Part shown: one piece after another, positions 47,947 through 56,487 of the stretch
How the letters are laid out: each line of letters starts with the position of its first letter
How positions within the stretch are numbered: the first letter of the stretch is position 1
Source: AC-32 sp963754265
GTDB lineage: Bacteria; Actinomycetota; Thermoleophilia; Gaiellales; Gaiellaceae
Direction of reading: 5' to 3'
DNA: 64,000 bases
Assembly: GCA_963754265.1 (NCBI GenBank)
Contig: CAVWFB010000016.1
Coordinates: 434,001-498,000 of the forward strand
Position numbers and translations under genes: made by a program
The notes under the pieces: generated by a model
The model's input: the letters and a program-made list of their open reading frames with translations, nothing else
Told to the model about the DNA's origin: nothing
The model's database searches: none

Positions 47947-48609
47947 CTAACGAACGACCCGTGCGAACGTCACCACCTCGACACGGCGGCCGCCTCCTTT
48001 TCGCAGCGCCGAGGCGGCCGCAGCCGCGGTCGCGCCGCTCGTGTAGACGTCGTCGACGAGCGCAACCGCCGGCGGAACCTGCGTTGCAGGGGCGAATGCG
48101 CCGGCGACGTTGCGCCGGCGGTCGGCCAGCGCGAGACCGCGTTGCCGTGGAACCGGGCGCGTCCGCCGGACGAGCGACAGCACAGGCAGCGACCAGCGTT
48201 CACCGAGCTCGCGCGCGAGCCGCTCCGCCGGATGGTGTCCCCGCTCGAGGTTGCGTGCCCGGTCCGGCGGGACGAACGCGAGCGCGCCGCAGCTCGGCCT
48301 CGGCACCACGCCTACCACGGCCGCGGCCGCCTCGGCGGCGAGGCGCCGGAGCCCACGCTCCTTCCACGCGCGGACGAGCCGGCGGACGTCGTCGTCGTAG
48401 ACCACCGCGGCACGGGCGGAGGCGAAAGCGAGACGACGGCCCGAGCACTCGCGGCAGCGCGCGACGGGCCACGCGGTGGGCGCGCCGCAACGATCGCAGA
48501 GCGGCGGCTCGAGCCGTGGCAGCCTCTCCCGGCAGGAAGCGCACAGCTGCGCCCCGCCCGCGTCGCAGACGGCGCAGCGCATCGGCAGTAGAAGATCGAA
48601 GAGCTTCAC
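47947..48609 (-). CDS. comF: ComF-family phosphoribosyltransferase-like protein
   Basis: A 220-residue ComF/GntX homologue. The N-terminal zinc ribbon has paired Cys motifs (CAVCDAGGAQLCASC and CDRCGAPTAWPVARCREC). The C-terminal domain has the PRPP-binding loop VALVDDVYTSGAT. ComF supports DNA uptake in competent bacteria, but many non-competent species have it. It is followed by hpf on the same strand, the usual actinobacterial order. The start is a GTG. Confidence 0.88.
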   Translation of the reverse strand: MKLFDLLLPMRCAVCDAGGAQLCASCRERLPRLEPPLCDRCGAPTAWPVARCRECSGRRLAFASARAAVVYDDDVRRLVRAWKERGLRRLAAEAAAAVVGVVPRPSCGALAFVPPDRARNLERGHHPAERLARELGERWSLPVLSLVRRTRPVPRQRGLALADRRRNVAGAFAPATQVPPAVALVDDVYTSGATAAAAASALRKGGGRRVEVVTFARVVR

Positions 48610-48689
48610 GTCACACCACGCTCATCTCCTCCGGCGAAGGTAGGCGATAGCGCGTGACGCGTGGGTGACCCCCTTGTGACGAATCCGTG

Positions 48690-49427
48690 TCAGTCGCCGG
48701 GGGTGAAAGCGCGGTCGGCCTCGGCGAGGGTCTCCTTCGAGCCGACATCGAACCAGCGGCCCGGAACACGCCAGGCGTACACCGGCATGCGCGGATAGAG
48801 CCACTGCACGAGTCGTCCCGGCTGGTCGGGGTTGTTTCCCTCCGCCAGGTAGTCGCCGACGACTTCAAGGGCCGACCGGGGATAGAAGTAGAGCGCGATC
48901 CCGGTCAGCGTGCTCGTCGGCCGATCAGGCTTCTCCTCGAAGAAGGTGATCCGATCCGACTCGTCCAGCTCGATCGCGTTGTACTTCCGAATCGCCTCGA
49001 GATCGCCGACGTCGTAGACACCGATCGCCGGCGCGGCCTTGGCGCCGGCGAACTGCGCGAAGGGCTCGAGCGGCTCGCTGAAGAGGTTGTCGCCTGCCAA
49101 CACGAGCAGGTCGTCGTCGATCTCAGCGCTCCGAATCGTCAGGTCGAGGTCGCCGATCGCCCCGAGCCTGGTCTCTTCGTCGCTCGTGCCGTCGTCGAGG
49201 ATCCGCACGTCCGCCGCTCGATACCTCTCGGCCCAGTCGCGAAAGGCCTGGGCGAACTTCGAGTTCGTGACCACGTAGATCTCGTCCAGCTCCGGAATGC
49301 CCTCAAGCCGCTCGAGCAGATGCTCGAGCATCGGCTTCCCGCCCACGGGCAACAGCGCCTTGGGCCGGTCGAGCGTCAATGGATAGAGCCGCGTCGCGTA
49401 GCCCGCGGCAAGCACGACGGCCTTCAC
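48690..49427 (-). CDS. sugar-phosphate nucleotidyltransferase
   Basis: A 245-residue enzyme of the NTP-transferase family, which makes NDP-sugars from NTP and a sugar-1-phosphate. The nucleotide loop VVLAAGYATRLYPLTLDRPKAL (about residues 4-25) has the conserved Gly, Arg and Lys; the metal Asp is in LVLAGDNLF and the sugar-binding region is GIALYFYPRSAL. It is close to glucose-1-phosphate thymidylyltransferases, but the sugar is not certain. It follows ahcY by 13 bases in the same direction, so they may share a transcript. Confidence 0.85.
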   Translation of the reverse strand: MKAVVLAAGYATRLYPLTLDRPKALLPVGGKPMLEHLLERLEGIPELDEIYVVTNSKFAQAFRDWAERYRAADVRILDDGTSDEETRLGAIGDLDLTIRSAEIDDDLLVLAGDNLFSEPLEPFAQFAGAKAAPAIGVYDVGDLEAIRKYNAIELDESDRITFFEEKPDRPTSTLTGIALYFYPRSALEVVGDYLAEGNNPDQPGRLVQWLYPRMPVYAWRVPGRWFDVGSKETLAEADRAFTPGD

Positions 49428-49440
49428 GCCGGCGGTGTGG

Positions 49441-50709
49441 CTACGTGCCTTCGTCCCAAGAAGCCAGGTACTTGGCCTGCTCCTCGGTGAGCTCGTCGAT
49501 GGCCACGTCCATCGTCTCGAGCTTGAGCCGCGCGATCTCGGCGTCGATCTCCTCCGGCACTGGGTAGACCTTGCGCTCGAGGCTCGTAGCGTTTCCGACC
49601 ACGAACTCCGCCGAGAGCGCCTGATTCGCGAACGACATGTCCATCACCTGGGCCGGATGGCCTTCGGCGGCGGAGAGGTTGACGAGCCGGCCGTCCGCGA
49701 TCAGGTAGATGCGGCGCCCGTCCTCGAACTTGAACTCGTCCACGAACTGCCGGAGCGTCCGCGTCTCGACCGAGAGGGAGCGCAGAGCCGGGATCTCGAT
49801 CTCGACGTTGAAGTGGCCCGTGTTCGCCAGGATCGCTCCGTCCTTCATCTGCTGGAAGTGCTCGCGCGTGATCACGGATTTGTCGCCCGTGGCGGTGACG
49901 AAGACGTCGCCGACCTGCGCCGCGCGCTCCATCGGGAGCACCTCGTAGCCGTCCATGACGGCCTCCAGGGCCCGAAGCGGGTCGACCTCGGTCACGATCA
50001 CGTGCGATCCCATCCCCTTTGCCCGCATGGCCACGCCGCGCCCGCACCAGCCGTAGCCCGCTACGACGAACCGCCGTCCCGCGAGCAGGATGTTCGTCGC
50101 CCTGATGATTCCGTCGATCGTCGACTGGCCGGTGCCGTAGCGGTTGTCGAAGAAGTGCTTGGTCTTGGCGTCGTTCACCGCGATCACCGGGAAGCCGAGC
50201 GCGCCGTCGCGCTCCAGGGCCTTCAGCCGGATCACGCCGGTGGTCGTCTCTTCCGTGGCGCCGATGATGTCGCCGAGCTGCTCACGCCGGTGCGAATGGA
50301 GGACACCGATCACGTCGGCGCCGTCGTCCATGGTCAGCTGGGGCTTGTGGTCGACCGCCGCCTCGATGTGCTGGTAGTAGGTGTCGTTGTCCTCGCCCTT
50401 GATCGCGAAGACGGAGATGTCGAACTCCTCCACCAGCGCGGCCGCGACGTCGTCCTGCGTCGAGAGCGGGTTCGAGGCGCACAGCACGACATCCGCGCCG
50501 CCCTCCTTGAGGGTGCGCATGAGGTTCGCCGTCTCGCTCGTGACGTGGAGGCAGGCTGAGATGCGGTAGCCCGCCAAGGGCTGCTCGCGTGCGAAGCGCT
50601 CCCGGATCGCGGCCAGGACCGGCATCTGCCGGTCGGCCCATTCGATCCGGCTCGCCCCCTCGGGCGCGAGCTTCAGATCCTTGACGTCGAAGCGCTTCGT
50701 GGTTGCCAC
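49441..50709 (-). CDS. ahcY: S-adenosylhomocysteine hydrolase
   Basis: A 422-residue SAHH that splits S-adenosylhomocysteine into adenosine and homocysteine with tightly bound NAD. The substrate residues are seen in ACLHVTSETANLMRTL and VIAVNDAKTKHFFDNRYGTGQS. The NAD Rossmann loop is VVAGYGWCGRGVAMRAKGMG. It lacks the 40-residue insert of some bacterial forms. The frame is open far upstream, but the GTG at 50709 begins the conserved part and lies seven bases after TAGACT. It recycles methyl-transfer waste and would feed the MetE-like enzymes at 55-57 kb. Confidence 0.96.
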   Translation of the reverse strand: MATTKRFDVKDLKLAPEGASRIEWADRQMPVLAAIRERFAREQPLAGYRISACLHVTSETANLMRTLKEGGADVVLCASNPLSTQDDVAAALVEEFDISVFAIKGEDNDTYYQHIEAAVDHKPQLTMDDGADVIGVLHSHRREQLGDIIGATEETTTGVIRLKALERDGALGFPVIAVNDAKTKHFFDNRYGTGQSTIDGIIRATNILLAGRRFVVAGYGWCGRGVAMRAKGMGSHVIVTEVDPLRALEAVMDGYEVLPMERAAQVGDVFVTATGDKSVITREHFQQMKDGAILANTGHFNVEIEIPALRSLSVETRTLRQFVDEFKFEDGRRIYLIADGRLVNLSAAEGHPAQVMDMSFANQALSAEFVVGNATSLERKVYPVPEEIDAEIARLKLETMDVAIDELTEEQAKYLASWDEGT

Positions 50710-50716
50710 GCGCGGC

Positions 50717-50722
50717 AGTCTA
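50717..50722 (-). promoter_or_regulatory. putative -10 box (TAGACT) of ahcY
   Basis: TAGACT lies seven bases before the ahcY GTG, in the gap after the cupin gene. It is not part of a stop codon of that gene. Confidence 0.5.
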
Positions 50723-50750
50723 ATCAGAGACGGCGAGTCCTCGGCGCCCG

Positions 50751-51164
50751 CTATTCGGTCGTGCGGCCGTAACGGTCTTCGAGCCGGACGACGTCGTCGA
50801 GCTGCGGCGTCGAGACCTCGACGATCCTCATGTCCTCCAGGGCGGTCAGTCGGTGCACCGTCCCGGGCGGGAAGCGAAAGGCCTCCCCCGGTCCGATCAC
50901 ATCGCTGTTGAGCATGCGCTCGCCTGGCCCGCCAAGCTCGAGTTTCGCACGCCCGTCGAGGACGTACCAGGCCTCGTCCTTGACGTTGTGGAACTGGAGG
51001 CTCAGCGACTCGCCCGCCTTCACGAAGAGGATTTTCCCCGCGTACTCCTCGGCGACGGCCCAGATCAGCTCGTGACCCCACGGCTTGTCCACCCTCGTGG
51101 GCTCGGTCACGAATTTGTCGAGCCCGCCGAGGTTCGGGGAGGTCAAATGGTCACGCCCGCCCAC
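50751..51164 (-). CDS. cupin, mannose-6-phosphate-isomerase type II-like
   Basis: A 137-residue single-domain cupin related to the C-terminal domain of type II phosphomannose isomerases. RVDKPWGHELIWA opens the domain, FVKAGESLSLQFHNVKDEAWYVLDG is motif 1 (His and Glu ligands), and PGEAFRFPPGTVHRLTAL is motif 2. Neighbouring nucleotidyltransferases support a role in sugar-nucleotide supply. GTG 51164 is used; GTG 51110 (MTEPTRVDKPWG) is an equally reasonable start. Confidence 0.8.
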   Translation of the reverse strand: MGGRDHLTSPNLGGLDKFVTEPTRVDKPWGHELIWAVAEEYAGKILFVKAGESLSLQFHNVKDEAWYVLDGRAKLELGGPGERMLNSDVIGPGEAFRFPPGTVHRLTALEDMRIVEVSTPQLDDVVRLEDRYGRTTE

Positions 51165-51191
51165 GAGCCGCGCGAACCTACCACCCTTGCG

Positions 51192-51893
51192 CTAACCACG
51201 CGAGCCTGCCGGCCAGCCGGGGTTCTCCGCGAGGTAGTCGTCGGCGACCCGCAGGTCCTTCGGCGTGTTCACCGTCAACCAGATTCCCTCGTGCCGCAGG
51301 CCGCGCAGCCGGCCCTCCGCGGCGAGCTCGGGGAACGTCGTCGTCTCGTGGTCGCCGCGCTCCGGCAGCCGCTCGATCGCCTCCTCGCCGAGCACGTAGA
51401 CGCCGCAGCTGACCCAGTGCTCGAGGCGAGGCGCCTCGCGGAAGCCGGTGACGCGGTCGGCGTCGAGGTCGACCACGCCGAAGGGCGAGCGCAGCGGCAC
51501 GACGGTGATCGTCGCCGAGGCTCCGCGCCTGCGGTGCAGAGCTAGCAGCTCCTGCAGGTCGACGTCGACCAGCTCGTCCCCGTTCAACGCGAAGACGTCG
51601 CCTTCCTCGCGCCGTGCCGTTGTCGCCAGGCGGATGCCTCCGCCACGGCCCAGTGGTTCGGGCTCCGGAACGGGCACCACCTCGGGCCCGAGCCCGCCGA
51701 GCGCCTCCACGAACAGCTCCTCCTGGCCGGCCGCGCAGCTGACGAGCACGCGCTCGACGCCGGCTGCCGCGAGCTGATCGACCTGGTATGCGGCCAGCGG
51801 GCGACCGCCGACCTCGACCAGCGCCTTCGGCCGTCCGGCCGCGGCGTCGCCGAGGCGTTCGGCCTTCCCGCCCGCCAGGATGATCGCCTCCAC
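51192..51893 (-). CDS. sugar-phosphate nucleotidyltransferase (mannose-1-phosphate guanylyltransferase-like)
   Basis: A 233-residue NTP-transferase. The nucleotide loop is IILAGGKAERLGDAAAGRPKAL, the metal Asp lies in VFALNGDELVDVD, and the sugar-contact region is CGVYVLGEEAIERLP. It belongs to the GDP-mannose or heptose-type pyrophosphorylase branch; the base and sugar are not certain. It is 8 bases downstream of the UDP-sugar dehydrogenase gene, consistent with an envelope-polysaccharide operon. Confidence 0.83.
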   Translation of the reverse strand: MEAIILAGGKAERLGDAAAGRPKALVEVGGRPLAAYQVDQLAAAGVERVLVSCAAGQEELFVEALGGLGPEVVPVPEPEPLGRGGGIRLATTARREEGDVFALNGDELVDVDLQELLALHRRRGASATITVVPLRSPFGVVDLDADRVTGFREAPRLEHWVSCGVYVLGEEAIERLPERGDHETTTFPELAAEGRLRGLRHEGIWLTVNTPKDLRVADDYLAENPGWPAGSRG

Positions 51894-51901
51894 TGAGTGA
51901 G

Positions 51902-53245
51902 CTAGACCTCGAGCTGAGGCTCGCGTTCCTCGGTCTCGGGGAGCGAGGCGAGCGGCGAGGCCGCGCGGCCGATCCCCTCGTAGAGGAAACCCGCGGAGCG
52001 CGCCTGCTCCGGATCGAGCAGGTTCCGGCCGTCAACGATCACTGGCCGGCGCATCGCCTGCCGCACATCCTCCGAGGCAAGACCCTTCAGCTCGTCCCAT
52101 TCGGTCACGATCACCGCCGCGTCGGCGCCGGAAACGGCGTCGAGCACGCTCTCGCAGAAGGTGACGCCCTGGAGGACGCTGCTCGCGTCGGCAACCGGGT
52201 CCCAGGCGCGGACGTCGGCACCCTCGGCGAGCAGCCGGGAAGCCAGCACCAGCGACGGCGCCTCGCGCAGGTCGTCCGTGTTCGGCTTGAAGGCAAGGCC
52301 CAGCAGCGCCACCGTCTTCCCGCGCAGCTTGCCGAGGTGCTTCTCGAGCTTGCCGACGACACGACGCTTCTGCAGCTCGTTCACCTCGATCACGGCGCTC
52401 AGGAGCTGGAAGTGGTACCCGGAGTTCGACGCGAGCTGCTTCAACGCCACTCCGTCCTTTGGGAAGCAGCTGCCGCCCCAGCCGATCCCGGCGCGCAGGA
52501 AGTGCGGGCCGAGCCGGTGGTCGAGACCTACCCCTTTCGCGACCTGCTCCACGTCGGCGCCGGTCGCCTCGCACACGTTCGCGATCTCGTTGATGAAGCT
52601 GATCCGCGTCATCAGGAAGGCGTTGGCCGCGAGCTTGATCATCTCGGCGGAGGCGACGTCGGCTCGCACCACTGGGGCACCGAGCGGCTCGTAGAGCGAC
52701 GCCACCAGCCCGGCATCCGCCTCCGTGAAGGCGCCGACCACGATCCGGTCGGGCTTCATGAAGTCGTCGACGGCGCTGCCCTCGGAGAGGAACTCCGGGT
52801 TGGAGACGTAGCCAACGTGCGCGAGCTCGCGCGCGTCGAGGGCGGCGCGGACCTTCTCGCCGGTCCCGACCGGCACCGTGCTCTTCATCACGAGGATCGC
52901 CCGCTCCTCGAGAGCCGGGAGCTCGTCGACGACCGACCAGACCGACGAGAGATCGGCGTCGCCCGAGTACATGGGCGGCGTCCCGACGCAGACGAACATG
53001 ATCTGTGCAGACACGACCTCGTCGAGCTCCGTCGTGAACGTGAGCCGCTCCCGGTTTCGCTCGAGGAGCTCGTCGAGACCCGGCTCGTGCAGCGGCACAC
53101 GCCCGGCCTGCAGCGCCTCGATGCGCTCGGGAAGGACGTCGCGGATGACGACCTCGTGACCGAGCTCGGCCAGGCAGGCACCTGTCACCAGGCCGACCCA
53201 GCCGGCTCCAAACACCCCGATTGCAGGCATTTTGTCTCTCGTCAT
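51902..53245 (-). CDS. ugd: UDP-glucose 6-dehydrogenase family protein
   Basis: A 447-residue nucleotide-sugar dehydrogenase that oxidises UDP-glucose (or a related sugar) to the uronate with two NAD. The NAD loop IGVFGAGWVGLVTGACLAE (about residues 8-26), the catalytic Cys in GWGGSCFPKD and the C-terminal UDP-binding domain (VALLGLAFKPNTDDLREAPS) are present. The ATG at 53245 lies six bases after TAGGCT; MPAIGVFGAG, five codons later, is an alternative start. It heads the nucleotide-sugar genes. Confidence 0.92.
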   Translation of the reverse strand: MTRDKMPAIGVFGAGWVGLVTGACLAELGHEVVIRDVLPERIEALQAGRVPLHEPGLDELLERNRERLTFTTELDEVVSAQIMFVCVGTPPMYSGDADLSSVWSVVDELPALEERAILVMKSTVPVGTGEKVRAALDARELAHVGYVSNPEFLSEGSAVDDFMKPDRIVVGAFTEADAGLVASLYEPLGAPVVRADVASAEMIKLAANAFLMTRISFINEIANVCEATGADVEQVAKGVGLDHRLGPHFLRAGIGWGGSCFPKDGVALKQLASNSGYHFQLLSAVIEVNELQKRRVVGKLEKHLGKLRGKTVALLGLAFKPNTDDLREAPSLVLASRLLAEGADVRAWDPVADASSVLQGVTFCESVLDAVSGADAAVIVTEWDELKGLASEDVRQAMRRPVIVDGRNLLDPEQARSAGFLYEGIGRAASPLASLPETEEREPQLEV

Positions 53246-53251
53246 GCCGGG

Positions 53252-53257
53252 AGCCTA
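53252..53257 (-). promoter_or_regulatory. putative -10 box (TAGGCT) of the UDP-sugar dehydrogenase gene
   Basis: TAGGCT lies six bases before the ATG and resembles the cupin promoter at 4745-4750 base for base. It begins with the TAG stop codon of the upstream LCP gene, so chance is possible. Confidence 0.4.
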
Positions 53258-55237
53258 CCGGCCCATCGGGCGCAGGCCTCTGGCGATCGCGAGCATCGTC
53301 TCGTTCGAGAGCGAGTCGAGCAGAGTGTTCACGACCCAGTAGGTCGCACCGTTGTCCCGTAGCACGACCATGTGCAGATGCGAGCCCGAGTAATGGAGGT
53401 CGAAGGTGCGGCCGCCGAGGCGCTGGGTGAGGTTCTTGTCGGCGAGCGTCGGCGCGTCCGCCCAGCGCGTCATCTGGATGCCCCAGTACTCGGTCGAGCC
53501 GGTGCGATAGGTCAGCCGCAGCGTCGGCTGGCCGCCGAGCACGTAGACACGGGCGGGCGTCTCCCCCGTGCCCGAGTCGAGGTAGGAACTGCGCTCGAGC
53601 ACCCTCGGAACCTCCAGACGGAAGGGCAGCCGTTTTCGGAGCTTGAACAGCGTCGAGTACGTCTCGGACGGGTCGAAGCGGATGTTCGGCGGCTGGCGCG
53701 TCGGGCGGGTGGGAATCACGACCGGCGCGAGCTGGTCGTGGAAGGTCGAGCCCACGATGACCATGATCAGCGCCCGGTTCGAGAGGGGGGTCAGGTTCGC
53801 GGGCATCGCCTCGATGTCGGCGCTGCCCACGAGGCGCGAGACCTGCGCCGCCGCCAGCTTGCCGTTGCCGGGCCGCGTCGGATCGTAGTAGATCTTCGAA
53901 TGGAAGTAGTTCCAGTTGGGCGCGTTGGCGGGCTGCCCTGACGGTGGAAGGACCGTCTTGTAGCCCTTCTGGCCGAGCAGGTAGCTGGCATTCGAGGCCG
54001 AACCGGCTCGGCCGTTGCCGTTCAGCACCGTGAGCGTCACCTGCTTCGGCGCGATCGTTCGCTTGAACGCGCGGATCTTCTTTCCGGTCGCGACCTCCGT
54101 GGCCGTCGTCGAGGCCTCGACGTCCGGGTGGAGGAAGCTGTCGACCGCATCCTGGATGTTGGTCGAGGCGGTCGTGAGCTCGTTGTAGCCGCTGATGCCC
54201 TGGATCTTCACCTGGAAGACGTGCCCCGACGGGAGCCCGTAGGCGAACTTCGCGTAGCTGAAGACCGTGCTGAGGCTGAACTGGCCGCCGCCGCCGACGC
54301 CGATCTCGAGGTAGTGGTGGTGCGCGATCGTGTTCACGATCCGTACGAGGCTGTCGGGCCCGATCGAGCTCGCGATCTGCTGCCGCGCGGCCGAGACGAA
54401 CTGCTGCTGCCGCGCCAGGCGGAAGAGATCGGAATCCGTATGCCGGTAGCGGACGAAGTCCAGCGCCTGCTTGCCGGTCAGCCGCTGGTACCCGGGCTGC
54501 AGGTCGATGTTGGCGAAGTTCGTCGAGCCGGTGCCCACGTTCTTGTTGTAGTAGCGCCGGTCGATGTCCATCCAGACCCCGCCGAGCTTGTTCACCACCG
54601 CGATGAAGCCGAGGAAGTTGACGCTGATCAGGTAGTTGATCGGCAGGTTCGTCAGGTGGCGCACCGTCTCGAGCGCCCCCGTCGAGCCACAGTACGCGTA
54701 GGCGCTGTTGATGCGGCCGTGATCGACGACGGTCGCCGGGCCCGTGCGGGCCCCGCTGGCGGTCGAGCCCGGGCAGTAGATCGGTACGTCGAGGTCGCGG
54801 GGGAACGAGAGCAGCGAGATCGTCTTCGTCGTCGGGTCGGCCCGGATGAGCATCATCGTGTCCGAGCGCGAGGGAAGGCCCCGTTCGCCGGCGCGGTGGT
54901 CGTAGCCGATCACGAGCGCCACGGCCGGCTGCTTGGCGTCGGGGACCGGGTCGAGGCGCGCCTGGGATCGCTTCGCGTCGATCGAGTGCGCCTGCAGCGC
55001 CGCCGCGCTCTCGTGCGCCCAGAGGTAGAAGCCGCCGACGAGGCCGACGACGAGCATCAGGACCGTGACGGCGAGCCAGCCGAAGAAGCGGCCGACCTGC
55101 GCCCCTAGGCCTCGCTGCGGAGGGGGAGGCTGCCGGTACAGCGTGACCGGCGACAGAGCGCCTGGCGGGAGAATCGACCGACCGTTGCCGTTGACCTCGG
55201 CGCCGCGGCCGATCCCTCTCTTGAGCGTCGTCTTCAT
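53255..55237 (-). CDS. LytR-CpsA-Psr (LCP) family cell-wall protein with LytR_C domain
   Basis: A 660-residue envelope protein. A cytoplasmic N-terminus is followed by one membrane helix (FGWLAVTVLMLVVGLVGGFYL, about residues 52-72). The LCP domain has the catalytic and lipid-phosphate-binding Asp and Arg residues (SRSDTMMLIRADP, SFPRDL, DFVRYRHTDSDLFRLARQQQF). A LytR_C domain (VTLTVLNGNGRAGSASNASYLLGQKGY) and a 170-residue C-terminal region of unknown fold follow. LCP proteins attach polymers to peptidoglycan. The ATG has no ribosome-binding site and lies 3 bases after a terminator-like T-run. Confidence 0.9.
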   Translation of the reverse strand: MKTTLKRGIGRGAEVNGNGRSILPPGALSPVTLYRQPPPPQRGLGAQVGRFFGWLAVTVLMLVVGLVGGFYLWAHESAAALQAHSIDAKRSQARLDPVPDAKQPAVALVIGYDHRAGERGLPSRSDTMMLIRADPTTKTISLLSFPRDLDVPIYCPGSTASGARTGPATVVDHGRINSAYAYCGSTGALETVRHLTNLPINYLISVNFLGFIAVVNKLGGVWMDIDRRYYNKNVGTGSTNFANIDLQPGYQRLTGKQALDFVRYRHTDSDLFRLARQQQFVSAARQQIASSIGPDSLVRIVNTIAHHHYLEIGVGGGGQFSLSTVFSYAKFAYGLPSGHVFQVKIQGISGYNELTTASTNIQDAVDSFLHPDVEASTTATEVATGKKIRAFKRTIAPKQVTLTVLNGNGRAGSASNASYLLGQKGYKTVLPPSGQPANAPNWNYFHSKIYYDPTRPGNGKLAAAQVSRLVGSADIEAMPANLTPLSNRALIMVIVGSTFHDQLAPVVIPTRPTRQPPNIRFDPSETYSTLFKLRKRLPFRLEVPRVLERSSYLDSGTGETPARVYVLGGQPTLRLTYRTGSTEYWGIQMTRWADAPTLADKNLTQRLGGRTFDLHYSGSHLHMVVLRDNGATYWVVNTLLDSLSNETMLAIARGLRPMGR

Positions 55238-55240
55238 CAG

Positions 55241-55269
55241 AAAAAAGCGAAAACGCCCGTCGAGGCGTT
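55241..55269 (-). terminator. Rho-independent terminator just before the LCP gene
   Basis: AACGCC-TCGACG-GGCGTT (55252-55269) is followed on the minus strand by TTCGC and six T (55246-55241). This is the most canonical terminator in the window. It ends the atpD-atpC-metE-like transcript, but its T-run stops 3 bases before the LCP start codon. Confidence 0.75.
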
Positions 55270-55279
55270 CGCCGGATTC

Positions 55280-55285
55280 AGGATA
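55280..55285 (-). promoter_or_regulatory. putative -10 box (TATCCT) for the LCP gene
   Basis: TATCCT lies 42 bases upstream of the LCP ATG and in front of the terminator hairpin. If used, the short leader would consist almost only of that hairpin and T-run. Confidence 0.35.
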
Positions 55286-55322
55286 GCCGACGCTCCGGAG
55301 GGGTTACGGAGAAGCGTCGGCT
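55285..55322 (-). terminator. second hairpin at the end of the MetE-like gene
   Basis: AGCCGACGCT(T)CTCCG pairs with CGGAGCGTCGGCT over about 13 bases with one bulge. It starts at the stop codon of the MetE-like gene and stands 15 bases before the T-run terminator, forming a double hairpin. Confidence 0.6.
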
Positions 55323-56487
55323 ACGCGGAAGCGTGGGCGCGATTGAGCGCCTCCTCCGCGAGCCGCGTGCCCTCGACCATTGCGCGCAGCTTGTCGTAGG
55401 CCACGTCCCAGCTGCGCGTTCGCAGACCGCAGTCGGGGCAGACCTGGATCCGCGCCGGGTCGCCGAAGACGTCGACGGCGTAGAGGATCCGGTCGCGCAC
55501 GAGCTCCGGCGGCTCGACGAAGTCGGTGTGAATGTCGAGCACGCCCAGGCCGAGGATCGGGTCGTAGGGCAGATCGCGGAACTTGGAGATCACCTCGTAC
55601 CCGGGGCGGTCGGCGCCGGAGGTGCCGAGCTCCCGCCGGTCGTAGTTGGCGAAGCCGACGCAGTACTGGCGACAGCCGCCCATGCCCTCGATCGCCGGGA
55701 AGAAGAGGTCGTAGTCGGAGAAGCACAGGTGGGTCGAGAACATGCAGTCGAGCCCTTCGACGCTGACGTTGAAGCTCTCGACGAAGAGGTCGAGCTCGTC
55801 CGCCTCGGTCGAGGCTCCGGGCTCGTCGATCTGGATCCAGGTCGCGCCGAGGCCGATCAGCGCCTCGAGGTTCGGTCGGATCAGGTTCCGCGCGATGTCG
55901 AGCGTGAGCTCGCGCCGCGCCTCGATCTCCTGCGAGCGGCCGTAGCCCGCGCCGAGGCGGCCCTCCTTCGGCGTGTGGTGCTCGTCGTAGGACCAGATCG
56001 CGAGCGTGTAGGCGCCCGTGATCGGGATCTTGAGGTCGGCCTTGGCCACGGACTGCAGGAACGAGAACTCATCGTTGTGGAACGGCTCGCGCAGCCCGAC
56101 CGGCCCGACGGCGGCGGACTTGGAGTAGTACTTGTTGTCGAAGCTGCGGATGGTGCCGCGGGGCTCGAAACCGGTCGAGTGCTCGATCGCCCAGGCGTAC
56201 ATCTCGCTGCGCAGCTGCTCGCCGTCCCAGATGACCTCGACCCCGGCGGACTCCTGCATGCGAACGCAGTACCGGCTCGACCAGCGCGCGACCTCGTCCG
56301 GGTCGGCGTCTCCGCTCCGGAGGGACTCGACGAGCTCCTCGTGCCCTTCGACGCCCACCTTCTCGCCCCAGGTGCGGGCGTGCTCGATGTCGGACTCCTC
56401 GAGCTTGCGGCCCTGCGAAGTCTTGACGAGCCACGGCGGCTTGGCGAGCGAGCCGACTTCGTGGGTGAGGAACCTCAGGTCTGTCAT
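55321..56487 (-). CDS. MetE-like methionine synthase domain protein (longer partner)
   Basis: A 388-residue protein of the cobalamin-independent methionine synthase C-terminal family. The zinc and homocysteine site is recognisable: a Cys-bearing segment near YCVGFANYD and the diagnostic end VCPDCGLRTRSWDVAYDKLRAM. EPGASTEADE corresponds to the IDEPA(L) motif region. It lacks the folate-binding N-terminal half of full MetE, so it is a core-MetE-type enzyme whose methyl donor may be a corrinoid protein or methyltetrahydrofolate. Its ATG overlaps the stop of the second MetE-like gene by four bases. Confidence 0.83.
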   Translation of the reverse strand: MTDLRFLTHEVGSLAKPPWLVKTSQGRKLEESDIEHARTWGEKVGVEGHEELVESLRSGDADPDEVARWSSRYCVRMQESAGVEVIWDGEQLRSEMYAWAIEHSTGFEPRGTIRSFDNKYYSKSAAVGPVGLREPFHNDEFSFLQSVAKADLKIPITGAYTLAIWSYDEHHTPKEGRLGAGYGRSQEIEARRELTLDIARNLIRPNLEALIGLGATWIQIDEPGASTEADELDLFVESFNVSVEGLDCMFSTHLCFSDYDLFFPAIEGMGGCRQYCVGFANYDRRELGTSGADRPGYEVISKFRDLPYDPILGLGVLDIHTDFVEPPELVRDRILYAVDVFGDPARIQVCPDCGLRTRSWDVAYDKLRAMVEGTRLAEEALNRAHASA

